A DNA stretch of 64,000 bases. Source: Streptococcus sanguinis SK1 = NCTC 7863. GTDB taxonomy: Bacteria > Bacillota > Bacilli > Lactobacillales > Streptococcaceae. Numbering within the stretch: position 1 is the first letter of the stretch; each line of letters opens with the position of its first letter. The stretch covers positions 1-64,000 of the forward strand of contig NZ_GL878509.1 of the NCBI RefSeq assembly GCF_000194945.1, read 5' to 3'. The notes below the pieces were generated by a model. It did no database searches. It worked only from the letters and a program-made list of their open reading frames with translations, and was not told the DNA's origin. A program made the position numbers and the translations under genes. This document shows, in pieces, positions 1 through 8,986 of this stretch.

Positions 1-96
1 GAAAAAAATTTAAAAAATTATTATTTTTAAATTGGTGGATAGTTTTACATACCTTTGAGGCTGGTAATTGACCTACATTCTTTCTTTTAAAGGCGC

Positions 97-122
97 AAAA
101 AATGCCCTTTCGGACATTTTTT
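97..122 (-). terminator. Intrinsic terminator of the ami operon
   Basis: Read on the minus strand, AAAAAATG pairs with CATTTTTT around a short inner stem (CC/GG). The hairpin begins directly after the amiF stop codon, and its T-run lies within the 3' arm. It is the likely end of the amiA-C-D-E-F transcript. Confidence 0.7.
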
Positions 123-1049
123 CTATTCTTGTTCTTGTTTATACTTTTCGAGTTCAGCTTTATTAGCCCAGACATAATGTCCTGGACGAATCTCTGCCAT
201 TTCTGGTTTATCAACTGAATAATCGTGCTGGTCAGGATCATAGACCTTCAACACTTTTTTACGCTCCAAGATTGGGTCTGGAATTGGAACAGCTGAGAGC
301 AAAGATTGTGTATAAGGGTGGACAGGATGGTTGAACAGCTCCTCTGTCTCTGCCACTTCTACAATGACACCTTTGTAAATCACGGCGATACGATCAGAAA
401 TAAAACGAACTACCGAAAGGTCATGGGCAATAAACAGGTAGGTCAAGCCAAGCTCTTTTTGAAATTTTTTCAAAAGATTCAAAACCTGAGCCCGAACAGA
501 TACGTCCAAGGCAGAAATCGGCTCATCTGCAATTACGAAGTCTGGTTGCATGACCAGAGCACGAGCAATCCCAATCCGCTGACGCTGTCCACCAGAGAAT
601 TCGTGAGGATAGCGAGTTAAATGCTCAGCCAACAAACCAACTTCATTGATGATATTTTTGACTTTTCTTTGGCGGTCTTCTTCACTATCAAACAAATGGT
701 AATTATAGAGCCCCTCAGATATGATATAGTCAACCGTTGCACGTTCATTCAGACTGGCAGCCGGATCTTGGAAAATCATCTGAATCTTGCGAATCAAGTC
801 TGCTTCTTCTGCTTTTGACTTTTTACCATTAATCTTTTTGCCTTCGTAGAAGATATCACCTGCACTGGTATCATTAAGGCCGATAATAGCTCGACCAATA
901 GTAGTCTTACCAGAGCCTGATTCTCCTACAAGAGAGAAAGTTTCCCCCTTGTTGATGAAGAAATTTGCGTTTTTTACTGCTACAAATTTCTTACTTCCTT
1001 CGCCGAAGGAAATTTCTAAATCTTTAATTTCAACTAATTTTTCAGTCAT
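123..1049 (-). CDS. amiF: Oligopeptide ABC transporter ATP-binding protein AmiF (OppF type)
   Basis: One of the two cytoplasmic ATPases that power the Ami oligopeptide importer. The 308-aa length is normal for AmiF/OppF. Visible motifs are Walker A GESGSGKT (about 42-49), the signature FSGGQRQR, Walker B VIADEP followed by SALD, and the C-terminal [16 protein letters not shown] extension typical of oligopeptide/dipeptide ATPases. It is the last gene of the operon, 10 nt after amiE, with a terminator at its stop codon. Family membership comes from these motifs and from the operon order. Peptide import as the role is established for the family. Confidence 0.95.
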   Translation of the reverse strand: MTEKLVEIKDLEISFGEGSKKFVAVKNANFFINKGETFSLVGESGSGKTTIGRAIIGLNDTSAGDIFYEGKKINGKKSKAEEADLIRKIQMIFQDPAASLNERATVDYIISEGLYNYHLFDSEEDRQRKVKNIINEVGLLAEHLTRYPHEFSGGQRQRIGIARALVMQPDFVIADEPISALDVSVRAQVLNLLKKFQKELGLTYLFIAHDLSVVRFISDRIAVIYKGVIVEVAETEELFNHPVHPYTQSLLSAVPIPDPILERKKVLKVYDPDQHDYSVDKPEMAEIRPGHYVWANKAELEKYKQEQE

Positions 1050-1059
1050 TTCCTTCCTC

Positions 1060-2127
1060 CTAAGCTTCTAATTGATTGAAGCCCATTTTCGAACGAATTT
1101 TTTCATGTAGGTTTTCGATAATCTCTGGTTTATCAACTTTAGGCGCATCTTCGTGCAGCAACCAAGTCTTAGCCCAATGAGTATCTGAGACCTTGAAAGC
1201 CGGTGCTTCTTCTTCAAAGTCAATTGACATGGCATAGTCAGAACGCAAAGCAAAGGCATCCCCTTTGATCGGTGAATAGAGAGACGGCGGAGTACCAGGA
1301 ATCGAGTAGAGGGCACCATTCGCATCTGCCAACTGAGGTAAGCTGGATAGCAAACTCCATGTATAAGGATGTTTTGGCTCGTAGAAGATTTCTTCAACTG
1401 TACCGTATTCTACAATTTCACCGGCATACATGACCGCAACCTTATCTGCAATACTAGCCACAACACCAAGGTCGTGCGTAATAAAGATGGTTGTGAAATG
1501 ATATTCTTGCTGCAAGGATTTGAGCAAGTCAATAATCTGCGCTTGAATCGTTACATCGAGGGCCGTTGTTGGCTCATCACAGATAAGAATATCAGGACGG
1601 CAAGCTAAGGCAATAGCAATAACAATCCGCTGACGCATACCACCTGAGTATTGGAAAGGATATTCTTCGAAACGTTTTTCCGCATCTGGAATTCCGACCT
1701 TGCTCATATAATCGATGGCCATTTTTTTAGCTTCTTTGGCTGATTTTCCTTGGTGCTTGATTATGACTTCTGTAATTTGGCTTCCAATCGTATTAATGGG
1801 ATCCAAGCTCGTCATCGGATCTTGGAAGATAGTCGCAATTTTTGCACCGCGAATCGGCTCCCAATCCTTATTACTACGAAGAGTTGTCAAATCTTTGCCA
1901 CGGTAGTCAATAGTTCCTTGAGCTACACGGCCGTTTTCTTCTAACATGCCAGTAAAAGTCTTAGTCAATACAGACTTTCCTGAGCCTGATTCACCAACAA
2001 TAGCCAGTACTTCACCTTCAATCAAGTCCAGAGAGACTCCGCGAATGGCTGTTAAAACTCGGTCGCGGACATCAAATTCCACGACAATATCGCGAGCAGT
2101 CAATATTACATTTTCATTCTTTGTCAT
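1060..2127 (-). CDS. amiE: Oligopeptide ABC transporter ATP-binding protein AmiE (OppD type)
   Basis: Second ATPase of the Ami oligopeptide importer, 355 aa, acting as a heterodimer with AmiF on the cytoplasmic face of AmiC/AmiD. Walker A GESGSGKS lies at about 45-52, followed by Q-loop [11 protein letters not shown], signature YSGGMRQR and Walker [12 protein letters not shown]. The C-terminal [14 protein letters not shown] segment is the oligopeptide-ATPase tail. The ATG sits 8 nt after the amiD stop, consistent with translation in a tight operon. Nothing looks damaged. Confidence 0.95.
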   Translation of the reverse strand: MTKNENVILTARDIVVEFDVRDRVLTAIRGVSLDLIEGEVLAIVGESGSGKSVLTKTFTGMLEENGRVAQGTIDYRGKDLTTLRSNKDWEPIRGAKIATIFQDPMTSLDPINTIGSQITEVIIKHQGKSAKEAKKMAIDYMSKVGIPDAEKRFEEYPFQYSGGMRQRIVIAIALACRPDILICDEPTTALDVTIQAQIIDLLKSLQQEYHFTTIFITHDLGVVASIADKVAVMYAGEIVEYGTVEEIFYEPKHPYTWSLLSSLPQLADANGALYSIPGTPPSLYSPIKGDAFALRSDYAMSIDFEEEAPAFKVSDTHWAKTWLLHEDAPKVDKPEIIENLHEKIRSKMGFNQLEA

Positions 2128-2135
2128 ATTTACTC

Positions 2136-3062
2136 CTATCTATGTGTACGTGGATCGCTGGCGTCGGCTAAGTTTTGACCAACTACGAAGAAAGTAAGGG
2201 ATACCAAAATCAGAGTTGTTAGTGGAATCCAAAAGAGGTAGGCATTGGTCGTCACGTTTTGTGAATAATCTGAAATCAAGCGTCCCAAACTTGGCACTGT
2301 TACAGGAAGCCCTAAGCCAAAGAAGGACAGAAAGGCTTCGTAAGAGATAAAGCTTGGCAGCATCTGTGAAGTGGTAGTCACGATAACAGATACCAACTGC
2401 GGCATAATGTTCTTCGTTACAATCTTGAGAGTTGGTGTACCAAGAGTACGAGAGGCAAGGTTGTACTCCAAATCCCGATAGCGCATAATCTGCACACGGA
2501 TAGTGTAGGCAATACCGACCCAACCAGTAATCGTCATGGCAAAAATAAGATTCCAGAAACCAGCACCGATAGAGTAGGTCAAGACGATGACAATCAAGAG
2601 GGCTGGGATATTTGAAATGATATTGTAGATTTCCATCATGACACGGTCAACTGTTTTGGAAATTCCCCAGATACCGCCAATGATAACTCCGATAGCCAGA
2701 TTAATAACCGTCGCAATAATCGAAATAAGAATAGAGTTACGGGCACCAAACCAAACACCGTCAAAGAGAGACTTACCATTACTGTCCGTTCCAAACCAGT
2801 ATTGAGCACTTGGCTTGATATAACGCATGCTAAAGTCATTTACCTTGCTCACGTCATTAAAGTCGAAGTTTGAAAACATAGGATAAATGAAGCTCATGAG
2901 AATAATGGCAATCAGAATCCCCAGCATGGTAATGGTTGATTTCTTTTTCAGAAATTGACGCATGACTGATTTCCAGTAAGAATAGGCTGGAGCATCAATC
3001 GTTTCAGAGGCAAAATCGTCACGTTTGACAAATTGGAATTTGCTTTTATCAATTGTAGCCAT
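2136..3062 (-). CDS. amiD: Oligopeptide ABC transporter permease AmiD
   Basis: Inner-membrane permease of the Ami importer (OppC type, 308 aa). A cytoplasmic N-terminal tail of about 40 residues precedes the first membrane segment ([19 protein letters not shown]). A periplasmic-side loop with [19 protein letters not shown] follows, typical of OppC proteins. Five further hydrophobic segments surround the EAA-type cytoplasmic loop. The start codon overlaps the last base of the amiC stop codon, implying translational coupling. It forms the heterodimeric channel with AmiC. Confidence 0.93.
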   Translation of the reverse strand: MATIDKSKFQFVKRDDFASETIDAPAYSYWKSVMRQFLKKKSTITMLGILIAIILMSFIYPMFSNFDFNDVSKVNDFSMRYIKPSAQYWFGTDSNGKSLFDGVWFGARNSILISIIATVINLAIGVIIGGIWGISKTVDRVMMEIYNIISNIPALLIVIVLTYSIGAGFWNLIFAMTITGWVGIAYTIRVQIMRYRDLEYNLASRTLGTPTLKIVTKNIMPQLVSVIVTTTSQMLPSFISYEAFLSFFGLGLPVTVPSLGRLISDYSQNVTTNAYLFWIPLTTLILVSLTFFVVGQNLADASDPRTHR

Positions 3063-4558
3063 TATTTACCTCCTTTTGATGTTAACTTAATACGTGGATC
3101 CAGTACTGTCATCAGAATGTCACCCAGCAAGAGAGCAAAGATAGACAGACATGTGAAGATGAATACAAGACCAACAACCATAGAGTTATTGGATGCCTTA
3201 ACAGAATCAATCAGCATCTTACCCATACCAGGAAAGGCAAAGACAGTTTCTGTCAGAGTCGCACCTGCAATAACACCAACGATAGAAGCTGGGATACTAG
3301 ATACCAGCGGCACCATAGCGTTTTTAAAGATGTGCTTGTTAGAAATTTCTTTTTCAGAGAGACCCTTAGCACGTGCAAAGCGGACAAAGTCCTGAGACTG
3401 CAGGTCAATCATATAACGACGAATCCAAACAGCTGTCCAAGGAGCACTCAAAAGCCCTAAAATAACAGCTGGAAGGACATAAGAACGCCAATCTCCTGCT
3501 CCCAAGATTGGGAAGGAGTCTGGAAGACCAACAGCAGACCCCGCCAAACGAACGATGTAGACCAAGGCGATGGTTGGCAGTGACATCATGAAGGTCAAAC
3601 CTGCTGTGGAAATGCTATCAAACCATGTATTCTTAAGTCGAGCCATGTAGGAACCGAGCGGAATAGCAATCAGATAAGACAGAGCCACACCAATCAAACC
3701 AATAATGGCTGAGCTGGTAATCATGGATGGATTTTGATAGTTGCTTTGAGTCGCTGTATAGGCATCTCCCTTACCAAACTTAGCAATGTCCTGTGAATCG
3801 GCTTTGCTTGGCGTCTTGTAAGTACGAGAATAAATATTAACAGACGATGTCTTTTTACCTGTTGGGAATTGAACTTCAGAAGACTTAGTTTGCCCTTGTC
3901 CCTGTGTAATAACCTGCAGAACAGGGATATTAGCATAGGTTGGATAAGAATTACCTAAATTAAAGGTAATAAAGTTCTGGTGGACAAATGGGAACTGACC
4001 ATTAAAGTACAGCAGATACTTATGCTTGGTACCAGAACCCACAAGAGACCAGCCAACAGAAGGATCATTTTCAAACCGGATATAACGCTCTAGGTTTGGA
4101 TTTTCCTCATCTTGAATAACATTTGGATGGTCAATTTGAATCAAATTAGCATAGAACTCAAAGACACGCTCATAAACAGGCCCTTCACGTACAGCATAGA
4201 ACTCACCACTTAGTGGGAATTTCTGCAATTTCCAGCCATTGCCAAGTTTATTAATATACTTCTGATAAATCTTCTTGTTTGCTTCTGTAGCTTCTGTTGT
4301 AACAGAGGAATCTTCCTTGCTGGCCTTCTCCTGCAGTTCCTTAGTATCATAATAGTCAATGTAACCCATCCGCTCAAAGATGGTGTTTTCATAGTTAGTC
4401 TTTTTATCTTTATTTGTCGCTATCTTATTATAGTTAGGATCCTGCTTGAAAATCAACCTTCTTGGCACCATAGTATAGATAATGGCATAAGTCAGGGTCG
4501 TCACCAAGAAAATCGACACAATTGAGCGTAAGATACGCATAAAAATATATTTTTTCAT
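3062..4558 (-). CDS. amiC: Oligopeptide ABC transporter permease AmiC
   Basis: Permease of the Ami importer (OppB type). At 498 aa it is longer than enterobacterial OppB (about 306 aa). The extra length is a large extracytoplasmic insert between the first membrane segment (about 8-30) and the C-terminal bundle that begins near residue 280, as known for streptococcal AmiC. An EAA-like loop ([16 protein letters not shown]) is present in the C-terminal half. It follows amiA after a 64-nt gap holding a strong hairpin, which probably lowers expression of the channel relative to the binding protein. Start from RBS AAAGGAAACGATAA. Confidence 0.93.
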   Translation of the reverse strand: MKKYIFMRILRSIVSIFLVTTLTYAIIYTMVPRRLIFKQDPNYNKIATNKDKKTNYENTIFERMGYIDYYDTKELQEKASKEDSSVTTEATEANKKIYQKYINKLGNGWKLQKFPLSGEFYAVREGPVYERVFEFYANLIQIDHPNVIQDEENPNLERYIRFENDPSVGWSLVGSGTKHKYLLYFNGQFPFVHQNFITFNLGNSYPTYANIPVLQVITQGQGQTKSSEVQFPTGKKTSSVNIYSRTYKTPSKADSQDIAKFGKGDAYTATQSNYQNPSMITSSAIIGLIGVALSYLIAIPLGSYMARLKNTWFDSISTAGLTFMMSLPTIALVYIVRLAGSAVGLPDSFPILGAGDWRSYVLPAVILGLLSAPWTAVWIRRYMIDLQSQDFVRFARAKGLSEKEISNKHIFKNAMVPLVSSIPASIVGVIAGATLTETVFAFPGMGKMLIDSVKASNNSMVVGLVFIFTCLSIFALLLGDILMTVLDPRIKLTSKGGK

Positions 4559-4582
4559 TTATCGTTTCCTTTAAATTCCAAA

Positions 4583-4612
4583 AGAACTTTCTCCTCTATT
4601 AGAGAAAGTTCT
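4583..4612 (-). terminator. Intercistronic hairpin between amiA and amiC
   Basis: An 11-bp perfect stem, AGAACTTTCTC / GAGAAAGTTCT, with an 8-nt loop, followed on the minus strand by TTTT. It lies between the amiA stop and the amiC start with no promoter between them. It fits a leaky terminator or 3' mRNA stabiliser that makes more binding protein than transporter core. Confidence 0.65.
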
Positions 4613-4622
4613 CTTAGCAAGC

Positions 4623-6608
4623 TTATTTCACGTGGTCTGCTAATTCTTCTTGAGCTTTTTTATTAGATTCCGCACGTTCTTTATTCCATTTTTCCTGAGC
4701 GCTATTATAATCTTTTGTCGTTACAGGCTCATCCTGCAATTTCATGTACTTATAACTTGCTGCTTCACGCGCCTTAGCACCAGACCAAGCAAACGGTGCT
4801 GAGAAAGGCACTACCTTAGTCAAGGTTGGACGGCCTGTTCTAGAAGTTACCGGAATCAACAAAGCACTATCAGTCAGCCAAGCCTGAGCAGCCGCATATT
4901 TTTCATAACGCTTGTTCAAATCTTGCTTTTCTGCACCCGCTTCGTCAACCAGCTTGGTATATTCATCCAAACCAACTTGTTTCGCTGCTGCATTATCTGT
5001 GCCATCAAATCCTAAGAAGGTCTTGGTGTTTTCACCACCAGGTTTGATAACATCAAGATAGGTAGATGGATCTTGATAGTCTGGAGACCAGCCGACATTA
5101 TCTGAAATATCCCAGTCCTCTTCAGCAGCAGAAGGTGCAAATAAGGTAATGTTAGTCACTTCATCCTTAGACAACTGGTGAACATCAATCACAACATTAT
5201 CTGTTCCCAAAGTCTTTTCGATAGACTGCTTGAGGGATTGAACACGCTGTACTTTAGAAGTAGCTGTTTGATCAACCGGAATGTCCAGATGGATTGGGAA
5301 TTCTACTCCATCGGCTTTCAAAGCTTCTTTTGCTTTAGCAAATTCAGCCTTTGCTTTGTTCTCGTTATAGAGACCATCTTGGCCATCTGAGAAGTCCACA
5401 TCTTTCCACTCGTCGCCATAAGTTACTACTTTTTCCTTAACTAAGTCACCGAAGGATTTGTCACCAGCTTGCACAAATGTAGGTGGGATGTAAAGGTTAC
5501 GAAGAAGTTTGTCCGCTCCGTCCTTACCATTAATCTGAGATGCATAAGACTCACGATTGAAGGCAAAGGTCAAAGCCTGACGAAAGTCCTTGTTAAGTAA
5601 GGCTTTCTTAGTTGAATTCTTTTGAGCTTCTGATGTCTTAGCAGTATGGTTGTAAGACTGGCGATCAATGTTAGTACCTACTAAGAAAGTTGAGGCATCC
5701 TGAGGTGTATAGACGATATTATCTTTAAAGTCTTTTTCAACCTTTTCATAAGTCGCACTAGTTGGGAAGAGTCTGGCTGTTGTCAGAGCTCCTTGACTGA
5801 ACTGATCAGCTAGTTTCCCTTGATCTTGTCCATCATAGAAAGAGAGTTTAACTGCATCTACGTGAACATTTTCTTTGTCCCAATAATTAGGATTCTTTTC
5901 AAACTGGATTTCAGATTTTGAAGTCAATGATTTAAGCAAGAAAGGTCCGTTGTAAAGCAAACTTGTTGGATCCGTTGCTTGAGCGAACTTATCGCCTTGG
6001 TTTTTCAAAAAGTCTTTGTTTACTGGGTAGAGAATTCCCATTGTAGTCTTAGAGTTCCAGAAGCTTTCTGGCTCATTAAGAGTATACTCAACGGTATGAT
6101 CATCGACTGCTTTAATCCCTACTTCTGAGAAATCAATCTTCCCAGAAATATAGTCCTTAAGCCCTTTGACAGAATCCTGAACCAAGTAGATTGTTTCAGA
6201 TTTATTGTCTGCCGCATACTTAAGACCTGTAACAAAGTCTTCTGCTGTCACATCTGCGTACTCTTCACCTTCGGAAGTATACCACTTAGCGTCTTTGCGA
6301 AGCTTATAAGTATAGGTTTTCCCATCTGGGGATACAGTCCATTCCTCTGCCATTGAAGGAACTAAGTTTCCATATTGGTCGTTTTCTAAAAGACCGTCAA
6401 TGACATTGGCAGTCAAGTCTGTTGTAGCAGCTTTACTTGAAGTGAGATAGTTCAAGTTTTCAGGATCTGTCTCGTAGATATAATTAAAGGTGTTTGAAGA
6501 GTCTGAGCTGCCTGACTTTGTGTTTGGCTTAGAGCCAGAGCAAGCAGCAAGAAAGCCAGCTGCAAGAAGAGTGACTCCTGCTAGCGCAAGGACTTTGCTT
6601 TGTTTCAT
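4623..6608 (-). CDS. amiA: Oligopeptide-binding lipoprotein AmiA/HppA, paralogue 1
   Basis: Extracellular substrate-binding lipoprotein of the Ami system (SBP_bac_5 family), 661 aa. It has a lipoprotein signal peptide with lipobox LAAC and Cys23, then a peptide-binding domain including NVIDGLLENDQYGNLVPSMA and the YGPFLLKS-like NGPFLLKS segment. It is the first gene of the ami operon and is likely transcribed with amiCDEF. It captures oligopeptides and delivers them to AmiC/AmiD; in streptococci these proteins also feed peptide signals into the cell. Its own promoter has a CodY-type box. It corresponds to S. gordonii HppA by context; assignment among the Hpp paralogues is not certain. Confidence 0.92.
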   Translation of the reverse strand: MKQSKVLALAGVTLLAAGFLAACSGSKPNTKSGSSDSSNTFNYIYETDPENLNYLTSSKAATTDLTANVIDGLLENDQYGNLVPSMAEEWTVSPDGKTYTYKLRKDAKWYTSEGEEYADVTAEDFVTGLKYAADNKSETIYLVQDSVKGLKDYISGKIDFSEVGIKAVDDHTVEYTLNEPESFWNSKTTMGILYPVNKDFLKNQGDKFAQATDPTSLLYNGPFLLKSLTSKSEIQFEKNPNYWDKENVHVDAVKLSFYDGQDQGKLADQFSQGALTTARLFPTSATYEKVEKDFKDNIVYTPQDASTFLVGTNIDRQSYNHTAKTSEAQKNSTKKALLNKDFRQALTFAFNRESYASQINGKDGADKLLRNLYIPPTFVQAGDKSFGDLVKEKVVTYGDEWKDVDFSDGQDGLYNENKAKAEFAKAKEALKADGVEFPIHLDIPVDQTATSKVQRVQSLKQSIEKTLGTDNVVIDVHQLSKDEVTNITLFAPSAAEEDWDISDNVGWSPDYQDPSTYLDVIKPGGENTKTFLGFDGTDNAAAKQVGLDEYTKLVDEAGAEKQDLNKRYEKYAAAQAWLTDSALLIPVTSRTGRPTLTKVVPFSAPFAWSGAKAREAASYKYMKLQDEPVTTKDYNSAQEKWNKERAESNKKAQEELADHVK

Positions 6609-6648
6609 ATGGGTTTCTCCATCTTTTAGATTTTTAGATTTAATTAAG

Positions 6649-6677
6649 ATTATAGCATAGATAGTACTAAAAGTAAA
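6649..6677 (-). promoter_or_regulatory. Promoter of the ami operon
   Basis: Minus-strand TTTACT, 17-nt spacer, TATAAT. The -10 at 6649-6654 lies about 40 nt upstream of the amiA ATG and the -35 at 6672-6677. The CodY-type box sits 4 nt upstream of the -35. Confidence 0.75.
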
Positions 6678-6680
6678 ATA

Positions 6681-6695
6681 AATTTTCAGAATATT
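6681..6695. promoter_or_regulatory. CodY-type operator at the ami promoter
   Basis: AATTTTCAGAATATT matches the CodY consensus AATTTTCWGAAAATT at 14 of 15 positions and directly abuts the ami -35 element. CodY repression of oligopeptide permeases is established in lactococci and streptococci; its use here is inferred from the site. Confidence 0.75.
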
Positions 6696-6803
6696 AAGTT
6701 AGCTCACTAACACCCTAAGATGTTTATGCAATTGGTTTTCTCGGATGTTGATTATCTAGGACTAGACAAGCTCAACCTCGTCCATTTCGTCTTCAAAATC
6801 ATC

Positions 6804-6834
6804 AAAAATCCCACTGTAGCTACAATGGGATTTT
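6804..6834 (-). terminator. Intrinsic terminator after the second binding-protein gene
   Basis: Stem of AAAATCCCA(C/T)TGTAG against its complement, ending in ATTTTT on the minus strand. It begins 7 nt after the stop codon of the gene at 6841 and separates that gene from the amiA promoter. Confidence 0.85.
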
Positions 6835-6840
6835 CTTGCT

Positions 6841-8811
6841 TTATTTGATATGTTCTGCGAGTTCTTTTTGAGCTTTTTTATTGGATTCTTCCTTTTCTTT
6901 TGCCCATTTTTCACGCGCTTTTTCATATTCTTTAGTCGTTATTGGTTTATCTTGGATTTCAACATATTTAAAGCTGTATTCACCCTTGTTTCCAGTCCAA
7001 GCAAATGGTCCTGAGAATGGAACAACCTTACGGACACTTGGTGTTGCACCAGATGACCATGCCGGCATCAACAGGGCACTGTCTGTCAGCCAAGCCTGAG
7101 CTGCAGCATATTTTTCGTAACGTTTGTTAATATCCTCGTTTTCTGAAGCAGCGTCTTCCAAGAGTTTATCATACTCTTCAAAGCCAGCCTCTTTAGCTGC
7201 TGCATTATCTGTTCCAGGGTCAAAACCAAAGTAGCTGTCAACATTCTCACCAGTCTTAGAGCCAGTGATTTCCAGATAAGAAGATGGATCGTTATAATCT
7301 GGACTCCAGCCAAGATTATTATTCAAATCCCAGTCTTCTTGGGATGCAGAGGTAGCAAAGTAGGTGATATTATTCAACTCATCATCTGTCATTTGCTGAA
7401 TATCAATCACTACATTGTCAGAGCCAAGATTAGCTTCAATAGACTGCTTCAGTGACTGAACACTCTTAACGCCATTGGTATCTGCTGAGCTGACCGGAAT
7501 ATCCAGATGAATAGGGAATTCCACTCCTTCTGCCTGCAGCGCTTCCTTAGCTTTGGCAAATTCTGCCTTAGCTTTTTCTGGATTATAAAAGCCATCCTGA
7601 GCGTCGTCTAATTTGACTCCCTTCCACTCATCACCGTAACTAGCTAGATTTTCTTCTACAATGCTGCCGAACTCTTTCCCATTAGCTTGAACAAAGGTTG
7701 GCGGAACAAAGGTATTACGAAGCTGCTTGTCTGCTGCTTCTTCGCCATTGGTTTGTGCAGAATAGGCAGTCCGGTCAAAGGCAAAAAGCAGAGCCTGACG
7801 GAAATCTTTATTGAGCAGTGCTTTCTTAGTGGAAGACTTCTGTGCATCCGTTGTCTTAGAAGTATGCTCGTAAGACTGACGATCAATATTAGTTGTAACA
7901 AAGAAGGTTCCTGAACCTTGAGGAGTGTAGACGATATTATCGCCATACTGTTTCTTCACACTGGCAAAGTTGGAGCTATTTGGGAAAAGACGAGCAATGG
8001 TGTAGTTGCCATCAGAAAAGCCACGCACCAGAGATTCTGTATCTTGACCATCATAGTAAGAGAATTTGACTGTATCAATTTTTACCTTTTCCTTATCCCA
8101 ATAGTTTGGGTTCTTCTCTAAGCTAATTTGAGATTTCGAAGTTATAGATTTCAAGATAAACGGACCGTTGTAGAGGACACTGGTCGGATCCGTTCCCTGA
8201 GCAAACTTGTCACCTTTTGATTTCAGAAATTCTTCGTTAATTGGGAAAAGAATTCCCATGGTTGTCTTAGAATTCCAGAAACTTTCTGGCTGATTCAAAG
8301 TGTATTGAACAGTAGAATCATCCACCGCCTTGACACCAACTTGGGAGAAGTCAGTTATTTTACCATTGACATAGTCGTCCAAGCCTTTAACAGATTTTTG
8401 AACGATATAGAGACCATCAGACTTGCTGTCAGCAGCATGCTTCAGACTGGTCACAAAGTCCTTAGCAGTCACATCTGCATACTCTTCACCATCAGAAGTA
8501 TACCACTTCACTCCCTTACGAAGCTTATAAGTATAGGTCAGACCATCCTTTGAAACGGTCCAATCTTCCGCTAGAGAAGGCACTAAGTTACCATACTTAT
8601 CGCTTTCTAGCAAACCATCCACTACATTAGCCATAATCTCATTGGTTGCCCGCTTATTGGACACAGTGTAATCCAGCGTATCTGGATCTGCCGTATAAAC
8701 ATAGCTATAGTTTTTCCCAGATGAATTGGAGCCACCAAACGAACATGCAGCCAAAACACCTGCAGAGAGAATGACAAGCCCAGCAGCTGCAGCTAACTTA
8801 GATGTTTTCAT
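6841..8811 (-). CDS. Oligopeptide-binding lipoprotein, AmiA/Hpp paralogue 2
   Basis: SBP_bac_5 family peptide-binding lipoprotein, 656 aa, closely similar to the amiA product along its whole length. Shared segments include VKWYTSDGEEYADVTA, PESFWNSKTTMGIL and AQAWLTDSALL. The signal peptide has lipobox LAAC with Cys23. It is monocistronic: own promoter upstream (8845-8873) and own terminator downstream. No permease or ATPase accompanies it, so it presumably supplies peptides to AmiCDEF with a different specificity, like HppG/HppH of S. gordonii. A cre-like site over its -35 suggests carbon catabolite control, unlike amiA. Confidence 0.9.
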   Translation of the reverse strand: MKTSKLAAAAGLVILSAGVLAACSFGGSNSSGKNYSYVYTADPDTLDYTVSNKRATNEIMANVVDGLLESDKYGNLVPSLAEDWTVSKDGLTYTYKLRKGVKWYTSDGEEYADVTAKDFVTSLKHAADSKSDGLYIVQKSVKGLDDYVNGKITDFSQVGVKAVDDSTVQYTLNQPESFWNSKTTMGILFPINEEFLKSKGDKFAQGTDPTSVLYNGPFILKSITSKSQISLEKNPNYWDKEKVKIDTVKFSYYDGQDTESLVRGFSDGNYTIARLFPNSSNFASVKKQYGDNIVYTPQGSGTFFVTTNIDRQSYEHTSKTTDAQKSSTKKALLNKDFRQALLFAFDRTAYSAQTNGEEAADKQLRNTFVPPTFVQANGKEFGSIVEENLASYGDEWKGVKLDDAQDGFYNPEKAKAEFAKAKEALQAEGVEFPIHLDIPVSSADTNGVKSVQSLKQSIEANLGSDNVVIDIQQMTDDELNNITYFATSASQEDWDLNNNLGWSPDYNDPSSYLEITGSKTGENVDSYFGFDPGTDNAAAKEAGFEEYDKLLEDAASENEDINKRYEKYAAAQAWLTDSALLMPAWSSGATPSVRKVVPFSGPFAWTGNKGEYSFKYVEIQDKPITTKEYEKAREKWAKEKEESNKKAQKELAEHIK

Positions 8812-8844
8812 AAACTTCCTCCAGTTTTCATTAAGATTACTTTC

Positions 8845-8873
8845 ATTATAGCACTTCTGCGACAGGATGTAAA
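8845..8873 (-). promoter_or_regulatory. Promoter of AmiA paralogue 2
   Basis: Minus-strand TTTACA, 17-nt spacer, TATAAT (-10 at 8845-8850, -35 at 8868-8873). The RBS is CTGGAGGAAG just before the ATG at 8811. Confidence 0.75.
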
Positions 8874-8881
8874 CGCTTCAA
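8868..8881. promoter_or_regulatory. cre-like CcpA site over the -35
   Basis: TGTAAACGCTTCAA matches the cre consensus TGNAANCGNWNNCA at all but one constrained position and overlaps the -35 hexamer, a repressing position. CcpA binding is inferred. Confidence 0.5.
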
Positions 8882-8899
8882 TGTAATGGAGGCCGATAT

Positions 8900-8927
8900 A
8901 AAAAAGAGAGAACAAAAATGTTCTCTC
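8900..8927 (-). terminator. Intrinsic terminator after AmiA paralogue 3
   Basis: Perfect 9-bp stem GAGAGAACA / TGTTCTCTC, loop of four T, then TTTTTT on the minus strand. It is 60 nt after the stop codon at 8987. Confidence 0.88.
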
Positions 8928-8986
8928 AACTTAACAACTTGATTCAAGACAGCTAATAAAGTGTCAAACTTTTGCTGTTCAGAATC

